From Nemertoderma westbladi (lineage: Eukaryota > Xenacoelomorpha > Nemertodermatida > Nemertodermatidae): a stretch of 27,480 nucleotides of DNA. Every line of letters begins with the position of its first letter. Position 1 is the stretch's first letter. A program made the position numbers and the translations under genes. The stretch covers positions 1 to 27,480 of the forward strand of contig JAUCBJ010001672.1 of NCBI GenBank assembly GCA_032718475.1. Reading direction: 5' to 3'. The notes beneath the pieces were generated by a model. That model worked only from the letters and a program-made list of their open reading frames with translations, did not search any database and had not been told where the DNA came from. This document shows positions 18,865 to 27,480 of the stretch, piece after piece.

Positions 18865-21685
18865 GTCGGGTTGGGAGGAATTGTGGTGGAGTGAGGAAGT
18901 ATGGCGAGTGGGTTGGTGTGGGTAGGGTGGTAAGGGGGTGGTGGAGTGAGGAAGTATGGCGAGTGGGTTGGTGTGGGTAGGGTGGTAAGGGGGTTGTGGG
19001 GTCGGGTTGGGAAGGAGTGTGGTGGAGTGAGGAAGTATGGCGAGTGGGTTGGTGTGGGTAGGGTGGTAAGGGGGTGGTGGAGTGAGGAAGTATGGCGAGT
19101 GGGTTGGTGTGGGTAGGGTAGTAAGGGGGTGGTGGGGTGAGGAAGTATGGCGAGTGGGTTGGTGGGGGTAGGGTGGTAAGAGGGTGGTGGGGTGAGGAAG
19201 TATGGCGAGTGGGTTGGTGGGGGGTAGGGTGGTAAGGGGGTGGTGGAGTGAGGAAGTATGGCGAGTGGGTTGGTGTGGGTAGGGTGGTAAGAGGGTGGTG
19301 GGGTGAGGACGTATGGCGAGTGGGTTGGTGTGGGTAGGATGGTAAGGGGGCGGTGGGGTGAGTTAGTAAAGCGAGTGGGTTGGTGTGGGTAGGGTGGTAC
19401 AGGGGTTGTGGGCTCGGGTTGGGAAGGAGTGTGGTGGAGTGAGGAAGTATGGCGAGTGGGTTGGTGTGGGTAGGGTGGTAAGGGGGTGGTGGGGTGAGTT
19501 AGTAAAGCGAGTGCGTTGGTGTGGGTAGGGTGGTAAGGGGGTGATGGGGTGAGTTAGTAAAGCGAGTGGGTTGGTGTGGGTAGGGTGGTAAGGGGGTTGT
19601 GGGGTCGGGTTGGGAAGGAGTGTGGTGGAGTGAGGAAGTATGGCGAGTGGGTTGGTGTGGGTAGGGTGGTAAGGGGGTGGTGGTGTGAGTTAGTAAAGCG
19701 AGTGCGTTGGTGTGGGTAGGGTGGTAAGGGGGTGATGGGGTGAGTTAGTAAAGCGAGTGGGTTGGTGTGGGTAGGGTGGTAAAGGGGTTGTGGGGTCGGG
19801 TTGGGAAGGAGTGTGGTGGAGTGAGGAAGTATGGCGAGTGGGTTGGTGTGGGTAGGGTGGTAAGGGGGTGGGGGGGTGAGTTAGTAAAGCGAGTGGGTTG
19901 GTGTGGGTAGGGTGGTAAGGGGGTGGTGGGGTGAGTTAGTAAAGCGAGTGGGATGGTGTGGGTAGGGTGGTAAGGGGGTTGTGGGGTCGGGTTGGGAAGG
20001 AGTGTGGTGGAATGAGGAAGTATGGCGAGTGGGTTGGTGTGGGTAGGGTGGTGGGGTGAGTTAGTAAAGCGAGTGGGTTGGTGTGGGTAGGGTGGTAAGG
20101 GGGTGGTGGGGTGAGGAAGTATGGCGAGTGGGTTGGTGTGGGTAGGGTGGTAAGGGGGTGGTGGGGTGAGTTAGTAAAGCGAGTGGGTTGGTGTGGGTAG
20201 GGTGGTAAGGGGGTTGTGGGGTCGGGTTGGGAAGGAGTGTGGTGGAGTGAGGAAGTATGACGAGTGGGTTGGTGTGGGTAGGGTGGTAAGGGGGTAGTGG
20301 GGTGAGTTAGTAAAGCGAGTGGGTTGGTGTGGGTAGGGTGGTAAGGGGGTTGTGGGGTCGGGTTGGGAAGGAGTGTGGTGGAGTGAGGAAGTATGGCGAG
20401 TGGGTTGGTGTGGGTAGGGTGGTAAGGGGGTAGTGGGGTGAGTTAGTAAAGCGAGTGGGTTGGTGTGGGTAGGGTGGTAAGGGGGTGGTGGGGTCGGGTT
20501 GGGAAGGAGTGTGGAGGAGTGAGGAAGTATGGCGAGTGGGTTGGTGTGGGTAGGGTGGTAAGGGGGTGGTGGGGTGAGGAAGTATGGCGAGTGGGTTGGT
20601 GTGGGTAGGGTGGTAAGGGGGTGGTGGGGTGAGTTAGTAAAGCGAGTGGGTTGGTGTGGGTCGGGTGGTAAGGGGGTTGTGGGGTCGGGTTGGGAAGGAG
20701 TGTGTTGGAGTGAGGAAGTATGGCGAGTGGGTTGGTGTGGGTAGGGTGGTAAGGGGGTGGTGGGGTGAGTTAGTAAAGCGAGTGGGTTGGTGGGGGTAGG
20801 GTGGTAAGGGGGTGATGGGGTGAGTTAGTAAAGCGAGTGGGTTGGTGTGGGTAGGGTGGTAAGGGGGTTGTGGGGTCGGGTTGGGAAGGAGTGTGGTGGA
20901 GTGAGGAAGTATGGCGAGTGGGTTGGTGTGGGTAGGGTGGTAAGGCGGTGGTGGGGTGAGGAAGTATGGCGAGTGGGTTGGTGTGGGTAGGGTGGTAAGG
21001 GGGTGGTGGGGTGAGGAAGTATGGCGAGTGGGTTGGTGTGGGTAGGGTGGTAAGGGGGTTGTGGGGTCGGGTTGGGAAGGAGTGTGGTGGAGTGAGGAAG
21101 TATGGCGAGTGGGTTGGTGTGGGTAGGGTGGTAAGGGGGTGGTGGGGTGAGGAAGTATGGCGAGTGGGTTGGTGGTGGTAGGGTGGTAAGGGGGTGGTGG
21201 GGTGAGGAAGTATGGCGAGTGGGTTGGTGTGGGTAGGGTGGTAAGGGGGTGGTGGGGTGAGGAAGTATGGCGAGTGGGTTGGTGGGGGTAGGGTGGTAAG
21301 GGGGTGGTGGGGTGAGGAAGTATGGCGAGTGCGTTGGTGTGGGTAGGGTGGTAAGGGGGTGGTGGGGTGAGTTAGTAAAGCGAGTGGGTTGGTGTGGGTA
21401 GGGTGGTAAGGGGGTGGTGGGGTGAGGAAGTATGGCGAGTGGGTTGGTGTGGGTAGGGTGGTAAGGGGGTTGTGGGGTCAGGTTGGGAAGGAGTGTGGAG
21501 GAGTGAGGAAGTATGGCGAGTGGGTTGGTGTGGGTAGGGTGGTAAGAGGGTGGTGGGGTCAGGTTGGGAAGGAGTGTGGAGGAGTGAGGAAGTATGGCGA
21601 GTGCGTTGGTGTGGCTAGGGTGGTAAGGGGGTGGTGGGGTCAGGTTGGGAAGGAGTGTGGAGGAGTGAGGAAGTATGGCGAGTGG

Positions 21686-21693
21686 GTTGGTGT
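21686..21693. repeat. Left target site duplication of the hAT-like element
   Basis: GTTGGTGT immediately before the left TIR. It is part of the array unit and is repeated after the right TIR at 23024-23031. Confidence 0.93.
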
Positions 21694-23023
21694 TAGGGAT
21701 GCGACAGAGCTAAAATTTCATCCGGAGCCGGAGCCCGGAGGTTTCTCCGGGTTACAATATGAGCTCCGGCCGGAGACGGAGCCGGAGCCGGAGGTTTGGT
21801 GATTGATAATTCAAGTGTATTATTATAGTAGACATAGACAGATATGCGTTCATGAAACAGGGGGTGGGGGGGATTTGATGCAAATTCTTACTCAATTATC
21901 AATTAAGGGAAATGAGCAGTTTGCAGTCGCATGCTATTCTATTCTAATCAAAACAATAAACTATATTCAATAGAACAGGTTACAATTTTATTTTTGGGAG
22001 TAATCAGCAGTTATTTGCGTCGATTTTCCCCCTGGAGAGGGATGCATTTTGATTGCGTCCATAGACTCCCTTATCTCATCTGGTGTTCAATGGGCTAAAA
22101 TATATCTGTAATGTTTTAGACTTTTCAGTTCACACTCATTACACAAACTCTGTTATTTTTATATTTCTTACGACTAGACTATCAGTAACTTAGGTTTGTT
22201 GTCAACTTATCATCGACACTATTTTTATGGGACATTGTGTAATTAATTTCCAGGAGTTGGTGCAGTTTTCATTATATTGTCATTGATAAACGATAAAACA
22301 TGTACCACCTACCTTACGTATACGTAGGCTGGCATAAACCGGATATCTAAAATAATATTAGTAATTTGGATATATCACAACTGTTTAGAGGGTCTCGGGC
22401 TCTATTTACATTATCGAATCAGGAACTGAATTACAATCTCCGCACACAAATATTGTATAACTATTAAAATTATTATTACATAAATTTAATAAACATATAG
22501 TTCTATACTATAATATAGTTCTAGAATTATAAGTATTTAAACTGATTATTTTATACAAATGAACAGTACCAGCCTGTTGGGGATGGGGATGGGGATGGGG
22601 GGGGGGGGGGGGGGGGTCAGTGAACGGGCGTTCTAGACTGACGAACGAAACGATAGTGTGACGTATTTAAGATTTTTTAATTAGGGAAGAATATTAATTG
22701 AATTAACTGAATCATTTCAATATTTTTGTTCAAACATTTAAACAATTTCACAAGGGGGGTGCGGGGTTATCAGGAAACTTAAAAAAACAAGCTGTAAAGT
22801 ACTTAATGAGTTATTATGTTAATTACGATGATATTTACATTATTGGTACATCAGAAAAACTTATTATTTTAATTCGAATTTAAACAACATAAGCTCCGGA
22901 TTGGCTCCGGGTTAATTTGCCCGGAGCCGGAACCAGAGCCGGAACTAGAAAATTGGCCCGGAGCTCCGGAATTCCGGAGCTCCGGAATTCCGGAGCCGGA
23001 GCCGGAGCTCTGTCGCATCCCTA
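21694..23023. mobile_element. Non-autonomous hAT-superfamily DNA transposon, 1,330 bp
   Basis: Perfect 18-bp terminal inverted repeats TAGGGATGCGACAGAGCT at 21694-21711 and its complement at 23006-23023. Both sides are flanked by GTTGGTGT, an 8-bp target duplication as in hAT elements, whose TIRs typically start YAGGG. Both ends have subterminal runs of CCGGAG/GCTCCGG motifs, which in hAT elements can be transposase-binding sites. The AT-rich interior has no ORF resembling a transposase, so mobility would depend on an autonomous relative. A G homopolymer tract lies at about 22598-22617. The matching sites at 23885-23892 and 25675-25682 in sister repeats are uninterrupted. Confidence 0.93.
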
Positions 23024-23031
23024 GTTGGTGT
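23024..23031. repeat. Right target site duplication of the hAT-like element
   Basis: GTTGGTGT immediately after the right TIR, identical to 21686-21693. Confidence 0.93.
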
Positions 23032-24753
23032 GGGTAGGGTGGTAAGGGGGTGGTGGGGTGAGGAAGTATGGCGAGTGGGTTGGTGGGGGTAGGGTGGTAA
23101 GGGGGTGGTGGGGTGAGGAAGTATGGCGAGTGGGTTGGTGTGGGTAGGGTGGTAAGGGGGTGGTGGGGTGAGTTAGTAAAGCGAGTGGGTTGGTGTGGGT
23201 AGGGTGGTAAGGGGGTTGTGGGGTCGGGTTGGGAAGGAGTGTGGTGGAGTGAGGAAGTATGGCGAGTGGGTTGGTGTGGGTAGGGTGGTAAGGGGGTAGT
23301 GGGGTGAGTTAGTAAAGCGAGTGGGTTGGTGTGGGTAGGGTGGTAAGGGGGTGGTGGGGTCGGGTTGGGAAGGAGTGTGGTGGAGTGATGAAGTATGGCG
23401 AGTGGGTAGGGTGGTAAGGGGGTAGTGGGGTGAGTTAGTAAAGCGAGTGGGTTGGTGTGGGTAGGGTGGTAAGGGGGTTGTGGGGTCGGGTTGGGAAGGA
23501 GTGTGGTGGAGTGAGGAAGTATGGCGAGTGGGTTGGTGTGGGTAGGGTGGTAAGGGGGTAGTGGGGTGAGTTAGTAAAGCGAGTGGGTTGGTGTGGGTAG
23601 GGTGGTAAGGGGGTGGTGGGGTGAGGAAGTATGGCGAGTGGGTTGGTGTGGGTAGGGTGGTAAGGGGGTTGTGGGGTCAGGTTGGGAAGGAGTGTGGAGG
23701 AGTGAGGAAGTATGGCGAGTGGGTTGGTGTGGGTAGGGTGGTAAGAGGGTGGTGGGGTCAGGTTGGGAAGGAGTGTGGAGGAGTGAGGAAGTATGGCGAG
23801 TGCGTTGGTGTGGCTAGGGTGGTAAGGGGGTGGTGGGGTCAGGTTGGGAAGGAGTGTGGAGGAGTGAGGAAGTATGGCGAGTGGGTTGGTGTGGGTAGGG
23901 TGGTAAGGGGGTGGTGGGGTGAGGAAGTATGGCGAGTGGGTTGGTGGGGGTAGGGTGGTAAGGGGGTGGTGGGGTGAGGAAGTATGGCGAGTGGGTTGGT
24001 GTGGGTAGGGTGGTAAGGGGGTGGTGGGGTGAGTTAGTAAAGCGAGTGGGTTGGTGTGGGTAGGGTGGTAAGGGGGTTGTGGGGTCGGGTTGGGAAGGAG
24101 TGTGGTGGAGTGAGGAAGTATGGCGAGTGGGTTGGTGTGGGTAGGGTGGTAAGGGGGTAGTGGGGTGAGTTAGTAAAGCGAGTGGGTTGGTGTGGGTAGG
24201 GTGGTAAGGGGGTGGTGGGGTCGGGTTGGGAAGGAGTGTGGTGGAGTGATGAAGTATGGCGAGTGGGTAGGGTGGTAAGGGGGTAGTGGGGTGAGTTAGT
24301 AAAGCGAGTGGGTTGGTGTGGGTAGGGTGGTAAGGGGGTTTTGGGGTCGGGTTGGGAAGGAGTGTGGTGGAGTGAGGAAGTATGGCGAGTGGGTTGGTGT
24401 GGGTAGGGTGGTAAGGGGGTAGTGGGGTGAGTTAGTAAAGCGAGTGGGTTGGTGTGGGTAGGGTGGTAAGGGGGTGGTGGGGTCGGGTTGGGAAGGAGTG
24501 TGGAGGAGTGAGGAAGTATGGCGAGTGGGTTGGTGTGGGTAGGGTGGTAAGGGGGTGGTGGGGTGAGGAAGTATGGCGAGTGGGTTGGTGTGGGTAGGGT
24601 GGTAAGGGGGTGGTGGGGTGCGTTAGTAAAGCGAGTGGGTTGGTGTGGGTCGGGTGGTAAGGGGGTTGTGGGGTCGGGTTGGGAAGGAGTGTGGTGGAGT
24701 GAGGAAGTATGGCGAGTGGGTTGGTGTGGGTAGGGTGGTAAGGGGGTGGTGGG
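23032..24753. repeat. Tandem 861-bp higher-order duplication within the G-rich array
   Basis: 23032-23892 is repeated at about 23893-24753. The rare variant TGGAGTGATGAAGTATGG occurs near 23381 and again 861 bp later, and GGGTGAGGAA at 23111 matches 23972. A further block, about 20.3-21.69 kb, recurs at about 24.3-25.68 kb with offset 3,989-3,990 bp. An example is GTCGGGTTGGGAAGGAGTGT followed by GGAGGAGTG at 20492 and 24482. Confidence 0.8.
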
Positions 24754-26737
24754 GTGAGTTAGTAAAGCGAGTGGGTTGGTGGGGGTAGGGTGGTAAGGGG
24801 GTGATGGGGTGAGTTAGTAAAGCGAGTGGGTTGGTGTGGGTAGGGTGGTAAGGGGGTTGTGGGGTCGGGTTGGGAAGGAGTGTGGTGGAGTGAGGAAGTA
24901 TGGCGAGTGGGTTGGTGTGGGTAGGGTGGTAAGGCGGTGGTGGGGTGAGGAAGTATGGCGAGTGGGTTGGTGTGGGTAGGGTGGTAAGGGGGTGGTGGGG
25001 TGAGGAAGTATGGCGAGTGGGTTGGTGTGGGTAGGGTGGTAAGGGGGTTGTGGGGTCGGGTTGGGAAGGAGTGTGGTGGAGTGAGGAAGTATGGCGAGTG
25101 GGTTGGTGTGGGTAGGGTGGTAAGGGGGTGGTGGGGTGAGGAAGTATGGCGAGTGGGTTGGTGGGGGTAGGGTGGTAAGGGGGTGGTGGGGTGAGGAAGT
25201 ATGGCGAGTGGGTTGGTGTGGGTAGGGTGGTAAGGGGGTGGTGGGGTGAGGAAGTATGGCGAGTGGGTTGGTGGGGGTAGGGTGGTAAGGGGGTGGTGGG
25301 GTGAGGAAGTATGGCGAGTGCGTTGGTGTGGGTAGGGTGGTAAGGGGGTGGTGGGGTGAGTTAGTAAAGCGAGTGGGTTGGTGTGGGTAGGGTGGTAAGG
25401 GGGTGGTGGGGTGAGGAAGTATGGCGAGTGGGTTGGTGTGGGTAGGGTGGTAAGGGGGTTGTGGGGTCAGGTTGGGAAGGAGTGTGGAGGAGTGAGGAAG
25501 TATGGCGAGTGGGTTGGTGTGGGTAGGGTGGTAAGAGGGTGGTGGGGTCAGGTTGGGAAGGAGTGTGGAGGAGTGAGGAAGTATGGCGAGTGCGTTGGTG
25601 TGGCTAGGGTGGTAAGGGGGTGGTGGGGTCAGGTTGGGAAGGAGTGTGGAGGAGTGAGGAAGTATGGCGAGTGGGTTGGTGTGGGTAGGGTGGTAAGGGG
25701 GTGGTGGGGTGAGGAAGTATGGCGAGTGGGTTGGTGGGGGTAGGGTGGTAAGGGGGTGGTGGGGTGAGGAAGTATGGCGAGTGCGTTGGTGTGGGTAGGG
25801 TGGTAAGGGGTGGTGGGGTCAGGTTGGGAAGGAGTGTGGAGGAGTGAGGAAGTATGGCGAGTGGGTTGGTGTGAGTAGGGTGGTAAGGGGATGGTGGGGT
25901 GAGGAAGTATGGCGAGTGGGTTGGTGGGGGTAGGGTGGTAAGGGGATGGTGGGGTGAGGAAGTATGGCGAGTGGGTTGGTGGGGGTAGGGTGGTAAGGGG
26001 GTGGTGGGGTGAGGAAGTATGGCGAGTGCGTTGGTGTGGGTAGGGTGGTAAGGGGATGGTGGGGTGAGGAAGTATGGCGAGTGGGTTGGTGGGGGTAGGG
26101 TGGTAAGGGGATGGTGGGGTGAGGAAGTATGGCGAGTGGGTTGGTGGGGGTAGGGTGGTAAGGGGGTGGTGGGGTGAGGAAGTATGGCGAGTGCGTTGGT
26201 GTGGGTAGGGTGGTAAGGGGTGGTGGGGTCAGGTCAGGTTGGGAAGGAGTGTGGAGGAGTGAGGAAGTATGGCGAGTGGGTTGGTGTGGGTAGGGTGGTA
26301 AGGGGATGGTGGGGTGAGGAAGTATGGCGAGTGGGTTGGTGGGGGTAGGGTGGTAAGGGGATGGTGGGGTGAGGAAGTATGGCGAGTGTGTTGGTGTGGG
26401 TAGGGTGGTAAGGGGGGGGGGTGTGTCGTGTGGTGTGACTGTTTCTTTCGAGCGGTTTTATCATTAGTAGACAAAATAGTTGTAGTCCTTGTAGATATTA
26501 ATAGATGATACATGTTTGTGTATAAAATTTAATGAATGAAAAGCTGCGTTTTGTTCGTTTTTATGTTTTAAACATCAACTTACAATTTTTATTTTGAACA
26601 AGACTTTCTCTTTGATCGTAAAATATTATATAGCAATTAAGCTAGTTACAAACAGGGATAATTTTTATTTTGGAGTCTTGATTTTTCATTTGGTATCTCG
26701 GAAACCAAAAATCACTGTTTTCTTTAACCATATTAAA

Positions 26738-26770
26738 CACGGGGGGGGGTCAATATGACCACCCCCCGTG
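26738..26770. repeat. Short G/C hairpin
   Basis: CACGGGGGG pairs with CCCCCCGTG and GGTCA with TGACC, with one G/A mismatch between the two stems and a 3-nt loop. It could be the centre of a foldback element or a strong hairpin in RNA. No surrounding inverted repeat was recognised. Confidence 0.8.
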
Positions 26771-27039
26771 GTTTTTTTGTTATAACTCTGAAACAAACGT
26801 AGTTGGGATCTGAAATTTTATGGCTTTTCCTAAAAATATTATGGCGTTTTCAAAAATATTGGGAAGTTTTCGAGTTATAGCACTATTTTTTAACCCAACT
26901 TTGGCACTTTTTTTGAGGCTTTTTTTTTGAAAATTACATTTCATGAAATATGATTTGTAAAATCTCTATTTTTGATTTACACCGGTTTTTTGGTGTTTGC
27001 AATTAGATCGAATTCATATAAATTAATTTAGAAATTTCA

Positions 27040-27360
27040 AAATTGTTGATTTCGGCGGGTGTCATATTTTGGTGCCAGTACCAAATTTTGTAATTTGTCA
27101 ATTTTGTAAATTGATTGTTTAAAACTGTTTTTTGTGCAATAGGGTTTTTGGGATTCTGATTTCGATGGAATATATACGAGTTGCACCAGGCGTGTCAAAC
27201 TTGTATTTTTCGGTGCTGCGTGCAAAATTTGGTGCCAGCACGAAATTTTGAAAAACTTTTCTATAGTTCAATTGCTTGTGACAACTTATTTCCCGCGTTT
27301 TAGAGGTTTATGGCGGTTCTGAATTCAATGGAATAAATAATTATCTAACTAGACACCTCA
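27040..27360. repeat. Diverged tandem duplication, about 160 bp
   Basis: GGTGCCAGTACCAAATTTTG at 27071 recurs as GGTGCCAGCACGAAATTTTG at 27231 (160 bp apart). GGATTCTGATTTCGATGGAA at 27151 recurs as GGTTCTGAATTCAATGGAA at about 27315. A weaker third relative (TGGGATCTGAAATTTTATGG) lies near 26804. The copies are old. Confidence 0.7.
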
Positions 27361-27480
27361 AATTTGTCAGACATTGATCATCAAACTCCTTTATAATCAA
27401 TTGGATCAAACAGCCATTTATAGTAAATATATCAATTTTAAATATTTTCCAATGGATTTTGCGCCCTAAAAACCTGAATT

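Larger units (their letters stand above)
18865..26421. repeat. G-rich minisatellite, 55-bp unit with 26-bp insert variants
   Basis: The unit reads GAGGAAGTATGGCGAGTGGG, then TTGGTGTGGGTAGGGTGGTA, then AGGGGGTGGTGGGGT (55 bp). A second unit type has GAGTTAGTAAAGCGAGTGGG. Some units are extended by CGGGTTGGGAAGGAGTGTGG plus TGGAGT (26 bp). The + strand is nearly free of C. Every unit has closely spaced runs of three or more G, a dense potential for G-quadruplexes and R-loops. Each unit also has a GGTAAGG donor-like string. Long segments recur at larger scale (861 bp and about 3,989 bp). The array is split by the transposon at 21694-23023. Open frames of about 110 codons recurring at 21422, 23621 and 25411 are by-products of these duplications. 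Confidence 0.96.
26422..27480. other. AT-rich flank after the G-rich array
   Basis: No gene seen. It contains the hairpin at 26738-26770 and the diverged tandem duplication around 27040-27360, and runs to the window end. Confidence 0.55.

Noticed and set aside
21422-25743. Three near-identical ~110-codon frames (VGVGRVVRG type) as a repeated gene family
   Set aside because: They are copies of the G-rich minisatellite generated by its higher-order duplications, with no exon features.

Overview
This window is nuclear DNA from an animal, most likely an invertebrate. It holds one recognisable gene on the + strand, split into at least seven coding exons with canonical GT-AG introns. The rest is AT-rich intron or flank, loaded with tandem repeats and non-autonomous DNA transposons. 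The gene belongs to the A1CF/RBM46/RBM47 family of hnRNP-like RNA-binding proteins. It shows the GQRKYGGPPPGW-type N-terminal block, three RRMs, an RG/GM-rich segment, the 'YDI.PGME..P.NP.TL.PQ' linker and a C-terminal double-stranded-RNA-binding domain as in A1CF. All six introns between the seven exons keep the reading frame. The species cannot be fixed from the sequence. An invertebrate deuterostome such as amphioxus is a reasonable but unproven guess.

Layout. 1-1867 is upstream flank or 5' UTR with a diverged tandem repeat. Exon 1 (1868-2641) encodes the N-terminus, RRM1 and RRM2. Intron 1 (2642-10351) carries a CCGG-rich cluster, an inverted fragment of a hAT-like element, a TIR element bounded by TTAA with a 74-bp perfect palindrome inside, a 29-bp minisatellite abutting a 30-bp minisatellite, and a C-rich array. 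Exon 2 (10352-10526) and exon 3 (11057-11345) complete RRM3. Exon 4 (11784-11913) is RG-rich. Exon 5 (13932-14177) is a proline-rich linker. Exon 6 (16198-16296) and exon 7 (17561 to about 17873) form the dsRBD and an alanine-rich tail. From 18865 to 26421 lies a G-rich, C-poor minisatellite of about 7.5 kb, interrupted by a 1,330-bp hAT-type element with an 8-bp target duplication. The last kilobase is AT-rich with a short hairpin and a diverged tandem duplication.

The most unusual signal is in two consecutive introns, 4 and 5. Each begins, exactly at its 5' splice site, with a minisatellite whose unit is a copy of the exon tail plus the donor. Intron 4 has 36 extra GTAAG donors in strict 43-bp register. 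Intron 5 has 18 extra CAG|GTAGAG donors at 41-42 bp. Reading through or splicing at any extra donor gives a premature stop. The gene therefore either uses only the first of many near-identical donors, or has a built-in route to unproductive transcripts.
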